41,950 nt of DNA, from NCBI GenBank assembly GCA_020852475.1, contig JADZAR010000036.1, positions 1-41,950 on the forward strand, given 5' to 3'. The notes below the pieces were generated by a model that was given only the letters and a program-made list of their open reading frames with translations, was not told the DNA's origin and did not search any database. The translations under genes were made by a program, and so were the position numbers. Origin of the DNA: Nitrosomonas sp. (GTDB lineage: Bacteria; Pseudomonadota; Gammaproteobacteria; Burkholderiales; Nitrosomonadaceae). Each line of letters begins with the position of its first letter. The first letter of the stretch is position 1. Shown piece after piece: positions 20,997-30,990 of this stretch.

Positions 20997-22646
20997 TCAC
21001 GCATTTCTAAAGCGCGAATGCTTAATCAGAATGATGGATACAATCGGCAACACCAGTCCGATCACTGTGACCGTGACCAGCAGGTGCCCCAATTCGCTGT
21101 AATCAGCCGGTATGCTGATTTCTCCGGTTACGCTATCTTTTACTTCACGTGTAACCACGTAAAACTGATTCAGGTATTTAGTGCCCAGTTGCGAAGCCGA
21201 AAGCGCCAGATTGGTAAACGAAGCCATGACCGCAAAAAATGTCGCCTTGAGTTTGTCCGGCGCGGAATTGGCAATCCATGCCAGCATCGGAATCATCGCA
21301 ATCTGCCCCAGCGGCGATTCCAGCGCGGTATCGATCAAGGCAATAAAATGGGCATCCACCACGCCGCCGGTTATCGAAGCCGTCCACACATGAAAATCAT
21401 AGAACATGCCGATAATCGGCAATGACAAAATAGTGCCGACAATCGTCAGAAAACCAATGATGTACGCAATTGAACGCTCGGCCATGAAACGCCGGAAGAT
21501 AAACATCCCCAGTAACGTAAGACTCGCACCGACCAGCGACAATACCGCAAGGAATTGCTGATCAAAACCCAGCTCATCGATCATCCACCAGGTGGAACCG
21601 GCCCCCGGGCCGGGAATGGCGCGAAAAATAAATACCAGAAATGCGGTACCGACCAGCACATTGCGCGCTTCCGGCTCGAGTTCGCCGACCAATTGCCGCA
21701 TCAGAAACAATACAATCGCCATCGAAATCAGAAAAATTATTTCTTCCCCTCCCGGGATACGGCTCAAGCCCACCGTGAGCGATACAATTGTAAAAACCAG
21801 TCCGCCGCCAAGAATCCACCAGTTGACCGGCGGCGGCTCCGCATGAACGGCAAGCAGACCGATCGCATCGCGTTTACTGTAGCCTTGCCGGACAAACCGG
21901 TTAATTTCTCTGCGATGCAGCCATGAAGCCAGCATCACGCCACATATTGAAACCAGCGGGATAATCAGCGCGAGTTCGTAAACCAGCAAATAAAGTGCTT
22001 CCTTTTCGGCCTCGGGCAGTGCCGCGGCATCGCGCAACAGAAAAACATTGACCACGGATACCAGTATGCCGCCACCGACGATAGCCACGCGCCCCAGCGT
22101 TTGCATGGTGACATGCATGAATTTGCGTTTCCCTGCATCCATTTTCTGCCCGTTCTCGTCAACTTGCGGCACAGCTTCCACAGTCATGGCGTCCGCAACG
22201 ACATCCTGCAAAACATAACCAATCGGTGCCAGCAACGCGGAAGTCACATACCAGAACTCTACCGAAGCGACTTCAGTCATGGTTTCAGTATGTCCCAGCA
22301 AACCGATCATAATCAGCAGACTGAGCATGATGAGACTTGCGCCGAGATAGACCAGCAGTCCTTTCCAGCGCCACATCAAATCGACAAGGTGGCCCAGTGG
22401 CATTTTCAGCGCCCAGGGCAACATCATCCAGAAACCGAGCATAGCCAGGAATTCGGCTGAAAGCCCCAGCTTCTCCTTGACATAGAAAGTTCCAACGATG
22501 CCGGTTAATCCCGAGATACCCGCGGCAACGTAAACCATCAGCGGCGGCATATAGGACAGGCGCATCTCGCGTCCGAGGGAAAGGATATTGGCGCTAAACC
22601 ATTGAATAACGATAGAGACAAAGCCACCGATGACTGAATGTTTCAT
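20997..22646 (-). CDS. MFS-like transporter, folate/biopterin (BT1)-type
   Basis: Polytopic, with QDVVADAMTVEAVP. Start at MKHSVIGGFV likely, since the longer ORF overlaps the HtrA gene. Confidence 0.65.
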   Translation of the reverse strand: MKHSVIGGFVSIVIQWFSANILSLGREMRLSYMPPLMVYVAAGISGLTGIVGTFYVKEKLGLSAEFLAMLGFWMMLPWALKMPLGHLVDLMWRWKGLLVYLGASLIMLSLLIMIGLLGHTETMTEVASVEFWYVTSALLAPIGYVLQDVVADAMTVEAVPQVDENGQKMDAGKRKFMHVTMQTLGRVAIVGGGILVSVVNVFLLRDAAALPEAEKEALYLLVYELALIIPLVSICGVMLASWLHRREINRFVRQGYSKRDAIGLLAVHAEPPPVNWWILGGGLVFTIVSLTVGLSRIPGGEEIIFLISMAIVLFLMRQLVGELEPEARNVLVGTAFLVFIFRAIPGPGAGSTWWMIDELGFDQQFLAVLSLVGASLTLLGMFIFRRFMAERSIAYIIGFLTIVGTILSLPIIGMFYDFHVWTASITGGVVDAHFIALIDTALESPLGQIAMIPMLAWIANSAPDKLKATFFAVMASFTNLALSASQLGTKYLNQFYVVTREVKDSVTGEISIPADYSELGHLLVTVTVIGLVLPIVSIILIKHSRFRNA

Positions 22647-22692
22647 AGTATTTTTTATTGTGATTAAATTTCGACGCACATGACCGGATAGA

Positions 22693-23832
22693 TCATACTT
22701 GCTTGGGACGAACGCCAACCTTGATCTGAATTTCCATTTCCTTCTTGTCGCGGATAATGGTCACTGTCGCCGTAGCACCGGGCGCAAGCGCCGCAACTCT
22801 GTTCAACAGCTCGGATGAATTAAGGACCGGCTCCCCTTCAATGGCAATCATGATATCACCCGCCTTGATGCCTGCGCGGTCTGCCGGACCATCCTTGAGC
22901 ACGCCGGCAATCAGCGCGCCAGTTGTGCTGCTCAGCTTGAATGAATCGGCAAGCTCTTCGGTCATATCCTGCATGCTCACACCCAGCCACCCGCGCGTCA
23001 CGCCACCGGCACGAATAATCTGTTCCATGATTTCTTTGGCAATGTGCACCGGAATAGCGAAACCGATGCCCAGAGAACCGCCGGAGCGTGAATAAATTGC
23101 GGTATTGATACCAATCAGATTTCCGGCCGTATCGGTCAAAGCACCGCCCGAATTACCAGGATTGATTGCGGCATCAGTCTGGATAAATTCCTCAAATGTA
23201 TTGATACCCACCTTCGTGCGACCCAGTGCGCCGATAATACCCATCGTGACCGTCTGCCCGACGCCGAAGGGATTGCCGACCGCCAGAACGACATCACCGA
23301 CTTTGGCTTCCTGGGAATGGCCAAACGTAATTGCAGGGAGGTCTGTCAGATCAATTTTCAACACCGCCAGATCCGTTTCCGGATCCGAGCCGGCAACCGC
23401 CGCTTTGATTTTACGTCCATCGCTCAAGGCAACCTCCACTTCATCAGCCGCTTCAATGACGTGATGATTGGTCAATATATAGCCGTTGGAACTGACGATC
23501 ACACCCGAGCCCAGATTTGACCTGCGCCGCAATCTGGGTTCAAACTGATCGCCAAAAAAGCGTTGAAAAACCGAGTCATTCAGTAATGGATGCGATCGTT
23601 CATCGACTGCCTTGGTGGTAAAAATGTTCACCACCGAGGGCATTGCACGGCTGGCCGCCTCAAAATAACTGTCGTGCCGGAGCTCGCTGATATCAGGCAT
23701 GATCTCCTTGATCGGTATCAGTTCCGCGCGGGGTTTCCAGGGCAATAACTCCGGCCTTAGTGTGGAGACCACAAAAAAAATAGCCAACAGGATAGTCGCG
23801 GCTTGTGCAAAAATTAACCAAAGCCTGTACAT
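22693..23832 (-). CDS. HtrA/DegS-like trypsin-like serine protease with one PDZ domain
   Basis: N-terminal TM anchor, TNHHVIEAAD, DLAVLKID, TDAAINPGNSGGAL, C-terminal PDZ. Confidence 0.92.
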   Translation of the reverse strand: MYRLWLIFAQAATILLAIFFVVSTLRPELLPWKPRAELIPIKEIMPDISELRHDSYFEAASRAMPSVVNIFTTKAVDERSHPLLNDSVFQRFFGDQFEPRLRRRSNLGSGVIVSSNGYILTNHHVIEAADEVEVALSDGRKIKAAVAGSDPETDLAVLKIDLTDLPAITFGHSQEAKVGDVVLAVGNPFGVGQTVTMGIIGALGRTKVGINTFEEFIQTDAAINPGNSGGALTDTAGNLIGINTAIYSRSGGSLGIGFAIPVHIAKEIMEQIIRAGGVTRGWLGVSMQDMTEELADSFKLSSTTGALIAGVLKDGPADRAGIKAGDIMIAIEGEPVLNSSELLNRVAALAPGATATVTIIRDKKEMEIQIKVGVRPKQV

Positions 23833-23913
23833 AAACGCTTATAACTCCAGAAACAAATGTAGTTATTCAGATTAAAACCATATTGTATGTGTAACCCAGC
23901 CGGAAAAGAACCC

Positions 23914-24660
23914 ATGTTACGAAATGAACTTGAAAATTACCTCAATCAATTGCTGGACACAGCCCGCTTTCAGGATTATTGCCCAAACGGACTGCAAGTG
24001 GAAGGACGCGATCGTATTGAAAAAATTATCACTGGCGTCACGGCCTCGCTGGAGCTTCTGAAAGCGGCCATAACACATGAGGCGGATGCGGTCATTGTGC
24101 ACCATGGCTACTTCTGGCGCGGTGAAAATCCCTGCATTACCGGCATGAAACATCGCCGCATCGCATTGCTGATGCAACACAGAATCAATCTGTTCGCCTA
24201 TCATCTGCCACTGGATTTTCATCCGGAACTGGGCAATAACGCACAGTTGGCAAAACGCCTTGATTTCATTGAGAATGAACGGTTTGGCGAGCAGAGTATC
24301 GCTGTCCGCGGTCAATTAAAAGAAGCAATGCCGCTACGCGCACTGGGCAACAAAATCTCACAGGTTCTGGAGCGGGAACCGCAAATCATCGGCAATCCTG
24401 ATCACGCCATCAGGCAACTGGCGTGGTGTACGGGTGCCGCGCAAGGTTATTTTGAAACGGCTATTGCGCAAAATGTTGACGCGTATCTTACGGGAGAAAT
24501 TTCCGAACAGACGGTACATGCCGCGCGCGAATCCGGCGTAGCCTTCATCGCAGCAGGTCATCATGCCACGGAGCGTTACGGCGTGCAGGCACTGGGCGAA
24601 CATCTGGCGGATCGATTCAACATTCAGCATCAGTTCATCGATATCGACAATCCGGTGTAA
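23914..24660 (+). CDS. NIF3-like dinuclear metal centre protein
   Basis: YCPNGLQVEG, ADAVIVHHGYFWRGE, AYHLPLDFHPELGNNAQLAKRL, AAGHHATERYGVQALGEHL. Confidence 0.93.
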   Translation: MLRNELENYLNQLLDTARFQDYCPNGLQVEGRDRIEKIITGVTASLELLKAAITHEADAVIVHHGYFWRGENPCITGMKHRRIALLMQHRINLFAYHLPLDFHPELGNNAQLAKRLDFIENERFGEQSIAVRGQLKEAMPLRALGNKISQVLEREPQIIGNPDHAIRQLAWCTGAAQGYFETAIAQNVDAYLTGEISEQTVHAARESGVAFIAAGHHATERYGVQALGEHLADRFNIQHQFIDIDNPV

Positions 24661-24780
24661 CGTAACAGCCCGATTACGCGCGCCTAATTCGGGTTTCGCG
24701 TGACGGAAGAAGATCGAATGAAGTGCTTGGAAACGCCGGATTTAACAGACTGTTACGCCAGCTTCGTTCTTCATTCTCGC

Positions 24781-24930
24781 TTAGTCTTCAGTTTTGTTCG
24801 TATCTTTGCCCTCAGTCCGGGATGCCGTGTTATCCTTTTTCTTACCGGAAAACATGGTCCACCAGATAATAAACAGAAATAAACCCAGCGCCACGGCCGC
24901 TTCAACTAACAGTATCCACCAATTATCCAT
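24781..24930 (-). CDS. Small single-pass membrane protein (49 aa), absent from the supplied ORF track
   Basis: MDNWWILLVEAAVALGLFLFIIWWTMFSGKKKDNTASRTEGKDTNKTED*. One clean TM helix followed by positive charges and a polar tail. Confidence 0.7.
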   Translation of the reverse strand: MDNWWILLVEAAVALGLFLFIIWWTMFSGKKKDNTASRTEGKDTNKTED

Positions 24931-25062
24931 ATGAAAAATTCCAGGCTTGTTGTATATTTAACAGGCTGTTAAAGCTTCAGGATGCGCCCGAAAATCATCG
25001 AACACAAGTGACAGATTCTTCGGAGCGCACTTTAGAAAACAACATACTGTAACGAATATTCA

Positions 25063-26286
25063 ATGAAATTCCAAACTTGTTTTCTCCCGCTTCTGTTATT
25101 GCTCATGCTTGTCGCATGCTCCACCCAGACGACGGTTCCACCCGAGACGGCCGAACAATCCGCAAAACCTGCGCCCCCTCCGTCTCCCTCGCCTTCGTCA
25201 TCCAGGCCGCAGGAGCCCATTACATTATCCAAACATGTGCCGGTTCAGTGGTCCGATCTGACGGGATGGACTGACGACGATTTGCGGCCCGCCTGGCAGG
25301 CTTTTCTGCAAAGCTGCAATGTATTGAGAAAACAATCCTTGTGGCAGGAAAGTTGTGCCGCGGCCACTTTTTTGCAGGCGGACAATAATGCCAGTGTGCG
25401 GCATTTTTTTGAACAGCATTTCGTGCCACACCGGATTATCAGCCACGACGGCAGCAACGAAGGTATGGTAACCGGATATTATGAACCTCTGCTGCACGGC
25501 AGCCGCAAACCGACCGCGCGGTATCGTTACCCGTTGTATACCGCGCCGGAGGAGTTGCTGGTTATCGATCTCGGCGACCTGTATCCTGAACTGAAAGACT
25601 TGCGGTTGCGCGGGCGCCTGGAAGGCCGCCGGGTCGTACCCTATTACAGTCGCGCGGATATCATGAATAATCCGGCCGTACTGAAGGGCAATGAATTACT
25701 CTGGGTGGATGATGAGGTTGAGTTATTCTTTCTGCAGATACAGGGCTCCGGACGCATACAGCTCGATACCGGCGAAATTGTCAAAATCGGTTTTGCCGAA
25801 CAAAATGGCTACCCCTATAACTCGATCGGCCGGATTCTGGTGCAGCAAGGCGAACTGCCGCTGGAGAAAGCTTCCATGCAGGGTATCAAGCAATGGGGGC
25901 AACAAAACCCGGGAAAACTCAAAGCATTGTTGCAACAAAACGCGCGCTTCGTGTTTTTCCGTGAATTACCCAGTGACCTGAGCGGTCCGATCGGCGCACT
26001 GGGCGTGCCACTGACAGCCGGGCGCAGTATTGCCATTGATCCGCGTTCCATTCCACAGGGCGCGCCGGTTTTTCTGGCAACGACCTGGCCCAATTCCAGC
26101 AAGCCGCTGAGTCGTTTGATGGTGGCGCAGGACACCGGCGGCGCGATAAAAGGCGGCATACGCGCCGATTTCTTCTGGGGCTATGGCCCTGAGGCCGCCA
26201 ATCAGGCAGGCAAAATGAAGCAACAGGGAAAAATGTGGGTATTGATGCCCAATGGCTATGCAGCGCCGCGATTGAGTCAGCAGTAA
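25063..26286 (+). CDS. mltA: Membrane-bound lytic murein transglycosylase A
   Basis: Lipoprotein signal (LMLVACS), GYYEPLLHGSRKPTARYRYPLY, FFLQIQGSGRIQLDTGE, VAQDTGGAIKGGIRADFFWGYG. Confidence 0.95.
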   Translation: MKFQTCFLPLLLLLMLVACSTQTTVPPETAEQSAKPAPPPSPSPSSSRPQEPITLSKHVPVQWSDLTGWTDDDLRPAWQAFLQSCNVLRKQSLWQESCAAATFLQADNNASVRHFFEQHFVPHRIISHDGSNEGMVTGYYEPLLHGSRKPTARYRYPLYTAPEELLVIDLGDLYPELKDLRLRGRLEGRRVVPYYSRADIMNNPAVLKGNELLWVDDEVELFFLQIQGSGRIQLDTGEIVKIGFAEQNGYPYNSIGRILVQQGELPLEKASMQGIKQWGQQNPGKLKALLQQNARFVFFRELPSDLSGPIGALGVPLTAGRSIAIDPRSIPQGAPVFLATTWPNSSKPLSRLMVAQDTGGAIKGGIRADFFWGYGPEAANQAGKMKQQGKMWVLMPNGYAAPRLSQQ

Positions 26287-26310
26287 TTGATGCAGCGATT
26301 ACCGGAATAA

Positions 26311-27654
26311 CTAAGAAGACTCGTCAAACAAAACAGCACGCTGCCGCGCGCCATTCGTCAGCGTAGCGTCCGGTGGTTGCGGTTTCCTCCCTGGTAAATG
26401 GCCAGGCAACCGCAGCTTTGCCAGCTTCAGCAGCGGCCCGCCATGCAGGACAATCGCATCCTGCAGCAAAGAGCCATTAGCCTCCTTGATGCTGAGATAA
26501 AATTGCAGATAATCGTTCATTTCGCTATTGTCATGACCATCGGGCGGCGCGCCGGGATTATACAGTCCGGCTGACAACGACAATTCAGCCGTCAGAAAAA
26601 CCGGATCTCCTCCCAATTGCATTTTAGTGAACTCCAGATACCGCGGTTCGACATAGACAACAACCTGCTGCTCCAGCGTCAGATCAATAACATCCTTGCG
26701 GTGACCGGAAAATGACAATTCAACTTCCATCAACCCATCGTCCCTGATCATTTTGTTATTGGCGGCAGTTTCCCGCTCATTTCGATTACCGGGAATAACC
26801 TGCGCAATCACATTATTGACAAAACCACCTTGTTCCTGCTCCGCCTGGTGCAGGGTTGCGATCTGTTGATCGAGCGTGTTGCCCGAATCATAAATTTCGT
26901 GAATCGCCATAAGCGTTTTCTGTCCGGCACCCGGTATGTCAGTATCGTCATCGAGAAAGCTGAGCGCCGGATCGTAATCCAATTCGACCTCCAGCGGGTA
27001 AGGCACATCCTCGTTGGTATTGACTGTACCGCTCATGAATGATGTCACGACAATTCTGCGATTGGTCTGCGGATCGACCCGCATACCCAGTGGAATCGGG
27101 CTAACCATAATATGCCCGGTGCTTTTGAGGTTGATGTCCAACGTCGCCAGCCAGCGGTCTTCAAACGGCACGACCGATGCATCCAGGTTATCGGCCAGCC
27201 AGTCTGGAATCAAGTCAAAAAATCTCAATACGCCGGTTGCCCGTATTTCCTGGCGATTATCCTCTCCGAATTCATCGCCTTCCAGCATCTCGGCTTGAAA
27301 AAACTCATGCGTGCGATCGATGGGTACATTGATTTGCGGCACAGGCCGCTCGGCCGTACCCAGCGCCATGCCAACCATGCGGGATACCGCGCTGATGTTA
27401 AAAACCTTGTTCAGGATTTCGGGAATGCTGCCATTGTCCGGTATCGGCACGCATAATATGGTGGATTTGCTGCGTCCGTCCGCCCGCACTTCGGCCAGCC
27501 GTTCATGAAAATGCTGGCTCAGATACAGCGACTCCGCCGAGTATCCCCGTATTTCCGGTTTGGAAAAACAATCACCCGCCTCATATTTCCGATGAATTGC
27601 ACGGGTTTCTACACGCTGAAGAAAATACTCATCCAGTGAAACATAATCACTCAT
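26311..27654 (-). CDS. Hypothetical protein (447 aa), no family recognised
   Basis: Long ORF with protein-like composition; no signal peptide. Confidence 0.7.
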   Translation of the reverse strand: MSDYVSLDEYFLQRVETRAIHRKYEAGDCFSKPEIRGYSAESLYLSQHFHERLAEVRADGRSKSTILCVPIPDNGSIPEILNKVFNISAVSRMVGMALGTAERPVPQINVPIDRTHEFFQAEMLEGDEFGEDNRQEIRATGVLRFFDLIPDWLADNLDASVVPFEDRWLATLDINLKSTGHIMVSPIPLGMRVDPQTNRRIVVTSFMSGTVNTNEDVPYPLEVELDYDPALSFLDDDTDIPGAGQKTLMAIHEIYDSGNTLDQQIATLHQAEQEQGGFVNNVIAQVIPGNRNERETAANNKMIRDDGLMEVELSFSGHRKDVIDLTLEQQVVVYVEPRYLEFTKMQLGGDPVFLTAELSLSAGLYNPGAPPDGHDNSEMNDYLQFYLSIKEANGSLLQDAIVLHGGPLLKLAKLRLPGHLPGRKPQPPDATLTNGARQRAVLFDESS

Positions 27655-27732
27655 ATCGCATTTCAGTTAACCTGCTGGAAACGCGAAGCAAATGAAAATG
27701 ACACGCTCCCAGCCTGCAAACAGAAAAAAGGA

Positions 27733-28578
27733 TTAGTTGACTTGCAAAGTACCGCCAGTACCCAGACCGCCTTCCACATTCTGCGCTTCATAATGCTTCA
27801 GCGCGCGAACCATGCCATTGTATGCGTCGATAAAAGCGGCAACAGTGGCTTTTCCGGATGGCGTCTGTGAAAATCCGCTCAATGCCGCGCCACCTCTGCT
27901 GCCAAATACGCCAAGCGCCGCGCTGAAGTTACTCGCGGTCGCACTGCCTTCGGACGCGGATATCTGAATGGCCGAACGAATGTCAAACAGCGACAGCGTC
28001 ACGACGGAAACCCTGGATTCCATCATGCCACCCATATGACCGATCGACGGATGGACAAAAGCGCCCAGCACGCCCGCCACCGCGCCGCCAAGCTGACCCG
28101 TGGATGCATTATCGATAATGATGCTCGGTTCCATGTAGTAGTCCGCGGCAACGCGCTGACCGGCATGCTGATTTGAACCGGCGCGGTATTCACCGGAATT
28201 GCGCTGAATGTCGGTGATACGTGACAGCCGACTGTCTGTTCTTAAATTGCCGATGGAAGTAATCACAAAACAGTTGGATTGCTGTACAGCCAGACGGATC
28301 AGCGGCTCAATAGTGGTTATATTGGTAGCGCTGCCAAACTGACCATACCAGTCAGCCGCGCGCCCATCGTCCACGGCCAGCGTACCAAGTGTTTTTTCGC
28401 AGCGCTCCAGCGTTGGGTTGGCGCCTACGCTGGCGCCGCCGGCGGCAGCTCCCGTGCTGGCGGTTTGGTAGGTACCCGGCGTGACGTTAGCACAACCGGT
28501 CAGCACCAGAATACATCCTGAAAGAATCAGTCCCGGGCTTGATATGACACCGGCTTTAATCTTGTCTGTCATCGACAT
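27733..28578 (-). CDS. CsgG/HfaB-like lipoprotein
   Basis: Lipobox LVLTGCANV; VAADYYMEPSIIIDNASTG...VVTLSLFDIRSAIQISASEGSATASNF resembles CsgG-family proteins. Start at MSMTDKI. Confidence 0.6.
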   Translation of the reverse strand: MSMTDKIKAGVISSPGLILSGCILVLTGCANVTPGTYQTASTGAAAGGASVGANPTLERCEKTLGTLAVDDGRAADWYGQFGSATNITTIEPLIRLAVQQSNCFVITSIGNLRTDSRLSRITDIQRNSGEYRAGSNQHAGQRVAADYYMEPSIIIDNASTGQLGGAVAGVLGAFVHPSIGHMGGMMESRVSVVTLSLFDIRSAIQISASEGSATASNFSAALGVFGSRGGAALSGFSQTPSGKATVAAFIDAYNGMVRALKHYEAQNVEGGLGTGGTLQVN

Positions 28579-28670
28579 GTTATCCCCTTTATAAAGTGAG
28601 CAGAAACGCGCTTGCCAGCGCTTAATTTGACGCCTGATTTTGATTGAACGAGACTTTTGCACGGCGTCAT

Positions 28671-28715
28671 GAGCGGTACGAGCGGTACGAGCGGTACGAG
28701 CGGTACGAGCGGTAC
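28671..28715. repeat. Tandem repeat (GAGCGGTAC)x5
   Basis: Five perfect 9-bp units, with a partial GAG after; between two divergent lipoprotein genes. Confidence 0.95.
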
Positions 28716-28914
28716 GAGAATAAGGCAAAATTTGCGAAAAAGCGGAGTTTACACGGGGTAAATGAGTATTTTTCGCGAATTTTTAATGCAATTATCGAGC
28801 CGCGTAGTAGTCGTGCAAAGGTCTCAAGCGTAACATTATATATATTCTTATGCCTTGATTATAGTATGATAATTATCATATGGTTAAATAAAATACTGAA
28901 CAGAAAACTGAAAA

Positions 28915-29514
28915 ATGCAACAACACCATACATTTAAGGCACTTATTATTATAACTGTAACCGGCTTGACAGCATGCGCCACGCCGCCACCGCATACCGG
29001 TTTTGACCGGGTTTGCGATTCCTCGGGTTGTTATGACCGCCCGAGGAATGTAGCGCAGTATCGCAGCGCATCCGATCCGGCGATGACACCCGAACAGCAT
29101 CAGGCTGCGACTTTGATCGCAATGGCTGAAAATGATCCGGCGGCGGCTTACGATCTTGCGTTACGTTACTTCCGCGGCGATGGTATCAAGCGTAACAGTT
29201 ATCAATCCATTCAATGGATGCGCAGCGCCGCCGACCGCGGCCATCTGGAAGCGCAAAAAGCACTGGGCCGGCTTTACCTGACGGGACTGGAAGAAATGGG
29301 GCCGGATTTCCGCGAAGCGGAAAAGTGGCTGTCAATGGCTGCCACAGCAGGCGATGCGGAATCCGAAAAACTCCTGGCCGAAGCTTCGCGACTCAAGCAC
29401 ACTGAACGGCAGTTTTACCAGTGGAGCAACCGCTGGCGTCCGGTCTTTCAGCGTTCCTGGCACTCCAGCTATCCATATCAATACCAGTGGCGCAATAATG
29501 GTTGGTATTACTGA
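28915..29514 (+). CDS. Sel1-like repeat lipoprotein
   Basis: Lipobox GLTACATPP; AAYDLALRYFRGDGIKRNSYQSIQWMRSAADRGHLEAQKALGRLYLTG...AEKWLSMAATAGDAESEKLL. Confidence 0.8.
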   Translation: MQQHHTFKALIIITVTGLTACATPPPHTGFDRVCDSSGCYDRPRNVAQYRSASDPAMTPEQHQAATLIAMAENDPAAAYDLALRYFRGDGIKRNSYQSIQWMRSAADRGHLEAQKALGRLYLTGLEEMGPDFREAEKWLSMAATAGDAESEKLLAEASRLKHTERQFYQWSNRWRPVFQRSWHSSYPYQYQWRNNGWYY

Positions 29515-29565
29515 TTATTGAACAAGCGGCTGGCAGGATAATTTGATACGCGCACCGCAACGGTT

Positions 29566-29925
29566 TTACTCTATGGCAATCGTGAGCGTAAACGGCTCGT
29601 TCGTCACAGACCGCATCAACTGGCTGACAGTGATCCGGTAAGTTTTCTTTTCAGTGGTAAACCGGTACTTGTCCTGCGCATCGGTGACGCCATCGATGGA
29701 AAACATCATATTGACGCCCGAAATCGCGATATCGGCGGTTTGTCCGGCAGCGGTCGTGATCTGATAGCATAGCGCGCTGTCCGGCGGTACGACGCCTTCA
29801 ATTGCCGCACTGCTGTGTCCGCGCTGAAACCTGATCGTTTCGCAGTTCTCAGCCCAAGCTGCTGTCACTGCGAGCATTGAAAGGGTCAATGCCAGCGTGA
29901 AGATAGTGATTTTTCGGGTTGTCAT
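29566..29925 (-). CDS. Small secreted protein, PPC-like beta-sandwich possible
   Basis: Signal peptide MTTRKITIFTLALTLSMLAVTAAWA; 119 aa. Confidence 0.6.
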   Translation of the reverse strand: MTTRKITIFTLALTLSMLAVTAAWAENCETIRFQRGHSSAAIEGVVPPDSALCYQITTAAGQTADIAISGVNMMFSIDGVTDAQDKYRFTTEKKTYRITVSQLMRSVTNEPFTLTIAIE

Positions 29926-30057
29926 GGCTGGGAATCCTGTTGTTTTTGTCGTGTCAGTCTGGCGTAATATAAAAACCGGAAGATTTCAGCTGCTCAGGAA
30001 TTATGCCTCTCGCACACCAGACGCTTTGCATAATTCCTGTGGATGCAGTTGATAGGG

Positions 30058-30777
30058 CTATTCAACGACCTTGGTCAAAATAGCGGTTTCCACGGGATCT
30101 TTAAAGTCCGCGCCGTTATCGCTGAACAATCCGATAATCAGTTGATCGCCACTCTGCCGCACACCGATCAGCTCATTTTGATCCCAATTTCGATTAATTG
30201 GACTAAACCCCCCACTTTCTACGTCAGTATTCTCGGAAATGAATCCGTAGACATAATTATCGACCAGACTTGGCACAATTTCCCGGCTGCCAATATCCGG
30301 ATGCCCGCTAGCGGGACCTGAAACGATGGACGCTGCAAATCTATCTAATCCTCCACAATTGGCAGAGAAATTTCTATCTACACCCCTGATCGTATACAAG
30401 CTGCGATTGGCGTCGATCATCGAAGGCCCTTCCAGCAGATAGCATATACCGCCCTGGCTCTTATATAGTCCCGGTGTAATATTCGTCACCGGAACCGGCG
30501 GCGATGGCGTGACCGAAGAAATCTGCTCGAAAATAAACCCGTCGGTGGGGTTAAACGTGAACCGGAACGCAACATCGAACAATGTCGTCTGCCCGGTATT
30601 GACGTCCACGACCGGCACGCGATGCATATTGATATTGCGGCCGCTGCCTACGACATTGCCGGACTCGAAATGAACGCTGAGATTGGTGCCCGGAATAACT
30701 TCAGCGGATAAACCGGTCGGCAGAAAACAGGCCAGACCCACTGAGAGCGCTGAAATAATCGCTTTGGTTTTCATCAT
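30058..30777 (-). CDS. Hypothetical secreted protein
   Basis: Start MMKTKAIISALSVGLACFLPTGLSA (signal peptide); ORF to 30058. Confidence 0.65.
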   Translation of the reverse strand: MMKTKAIISALSVGLACFLPTGLSAEVIPGTNLSVHFESGNVVGSGRNINMHRVPVVDVNTGQTTLFDVAFRFTFNPTDGFIFEQISSVTPSPPVPVTNITPGLYKSQGGICYLLEGPSMIDANRSLYTIRGVDRNFSANCGGLDRFAASIVSGPASGHPDIGSREIVPSLVDNYVYGFISENTDVESGGFSPINRNWDQNELIGVRQSGDQLIIGLFSDNGADFKDPVETAILTKVVE

Positions 30778-30990
30778 CTTATCCTCCTCTGTTTCAGATT
30801 GATGAAACAGCAGGTTAACATATGTCAATCGATTTGACGATTATTCTCATAAAAACAACCCCTTTGCCTATGCAGCGTCGGGTTAACAGGATATTGAAGT
30901 GAAAACGCCCCGCCGTCCGCCAGGAGTGGTAGGATAAACATGGCCAGTCAACCAGTCTACCAATAAACCCATCGACAGCAAGGTGAGTCC

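Noticed and set aside
21555-21926. + strand ORFs opposite the BT1-like transporter
   Set aside because: Antisense to a clearly polytopic transporter; no family motifs.
28671-28715. Possible CRISPR-like array
   Set aside because: Units are 9 bp and contiguous without spacers; a simple tandem repeat.
28579-28728. N-terminal TAR-repeat extension of the CsgG-like ORF
   Set aside because: A lipoprotein signal peptide with lipobox starts at MSMTDKI (28578), so the extension over the tandem repeat is probably untranslated.
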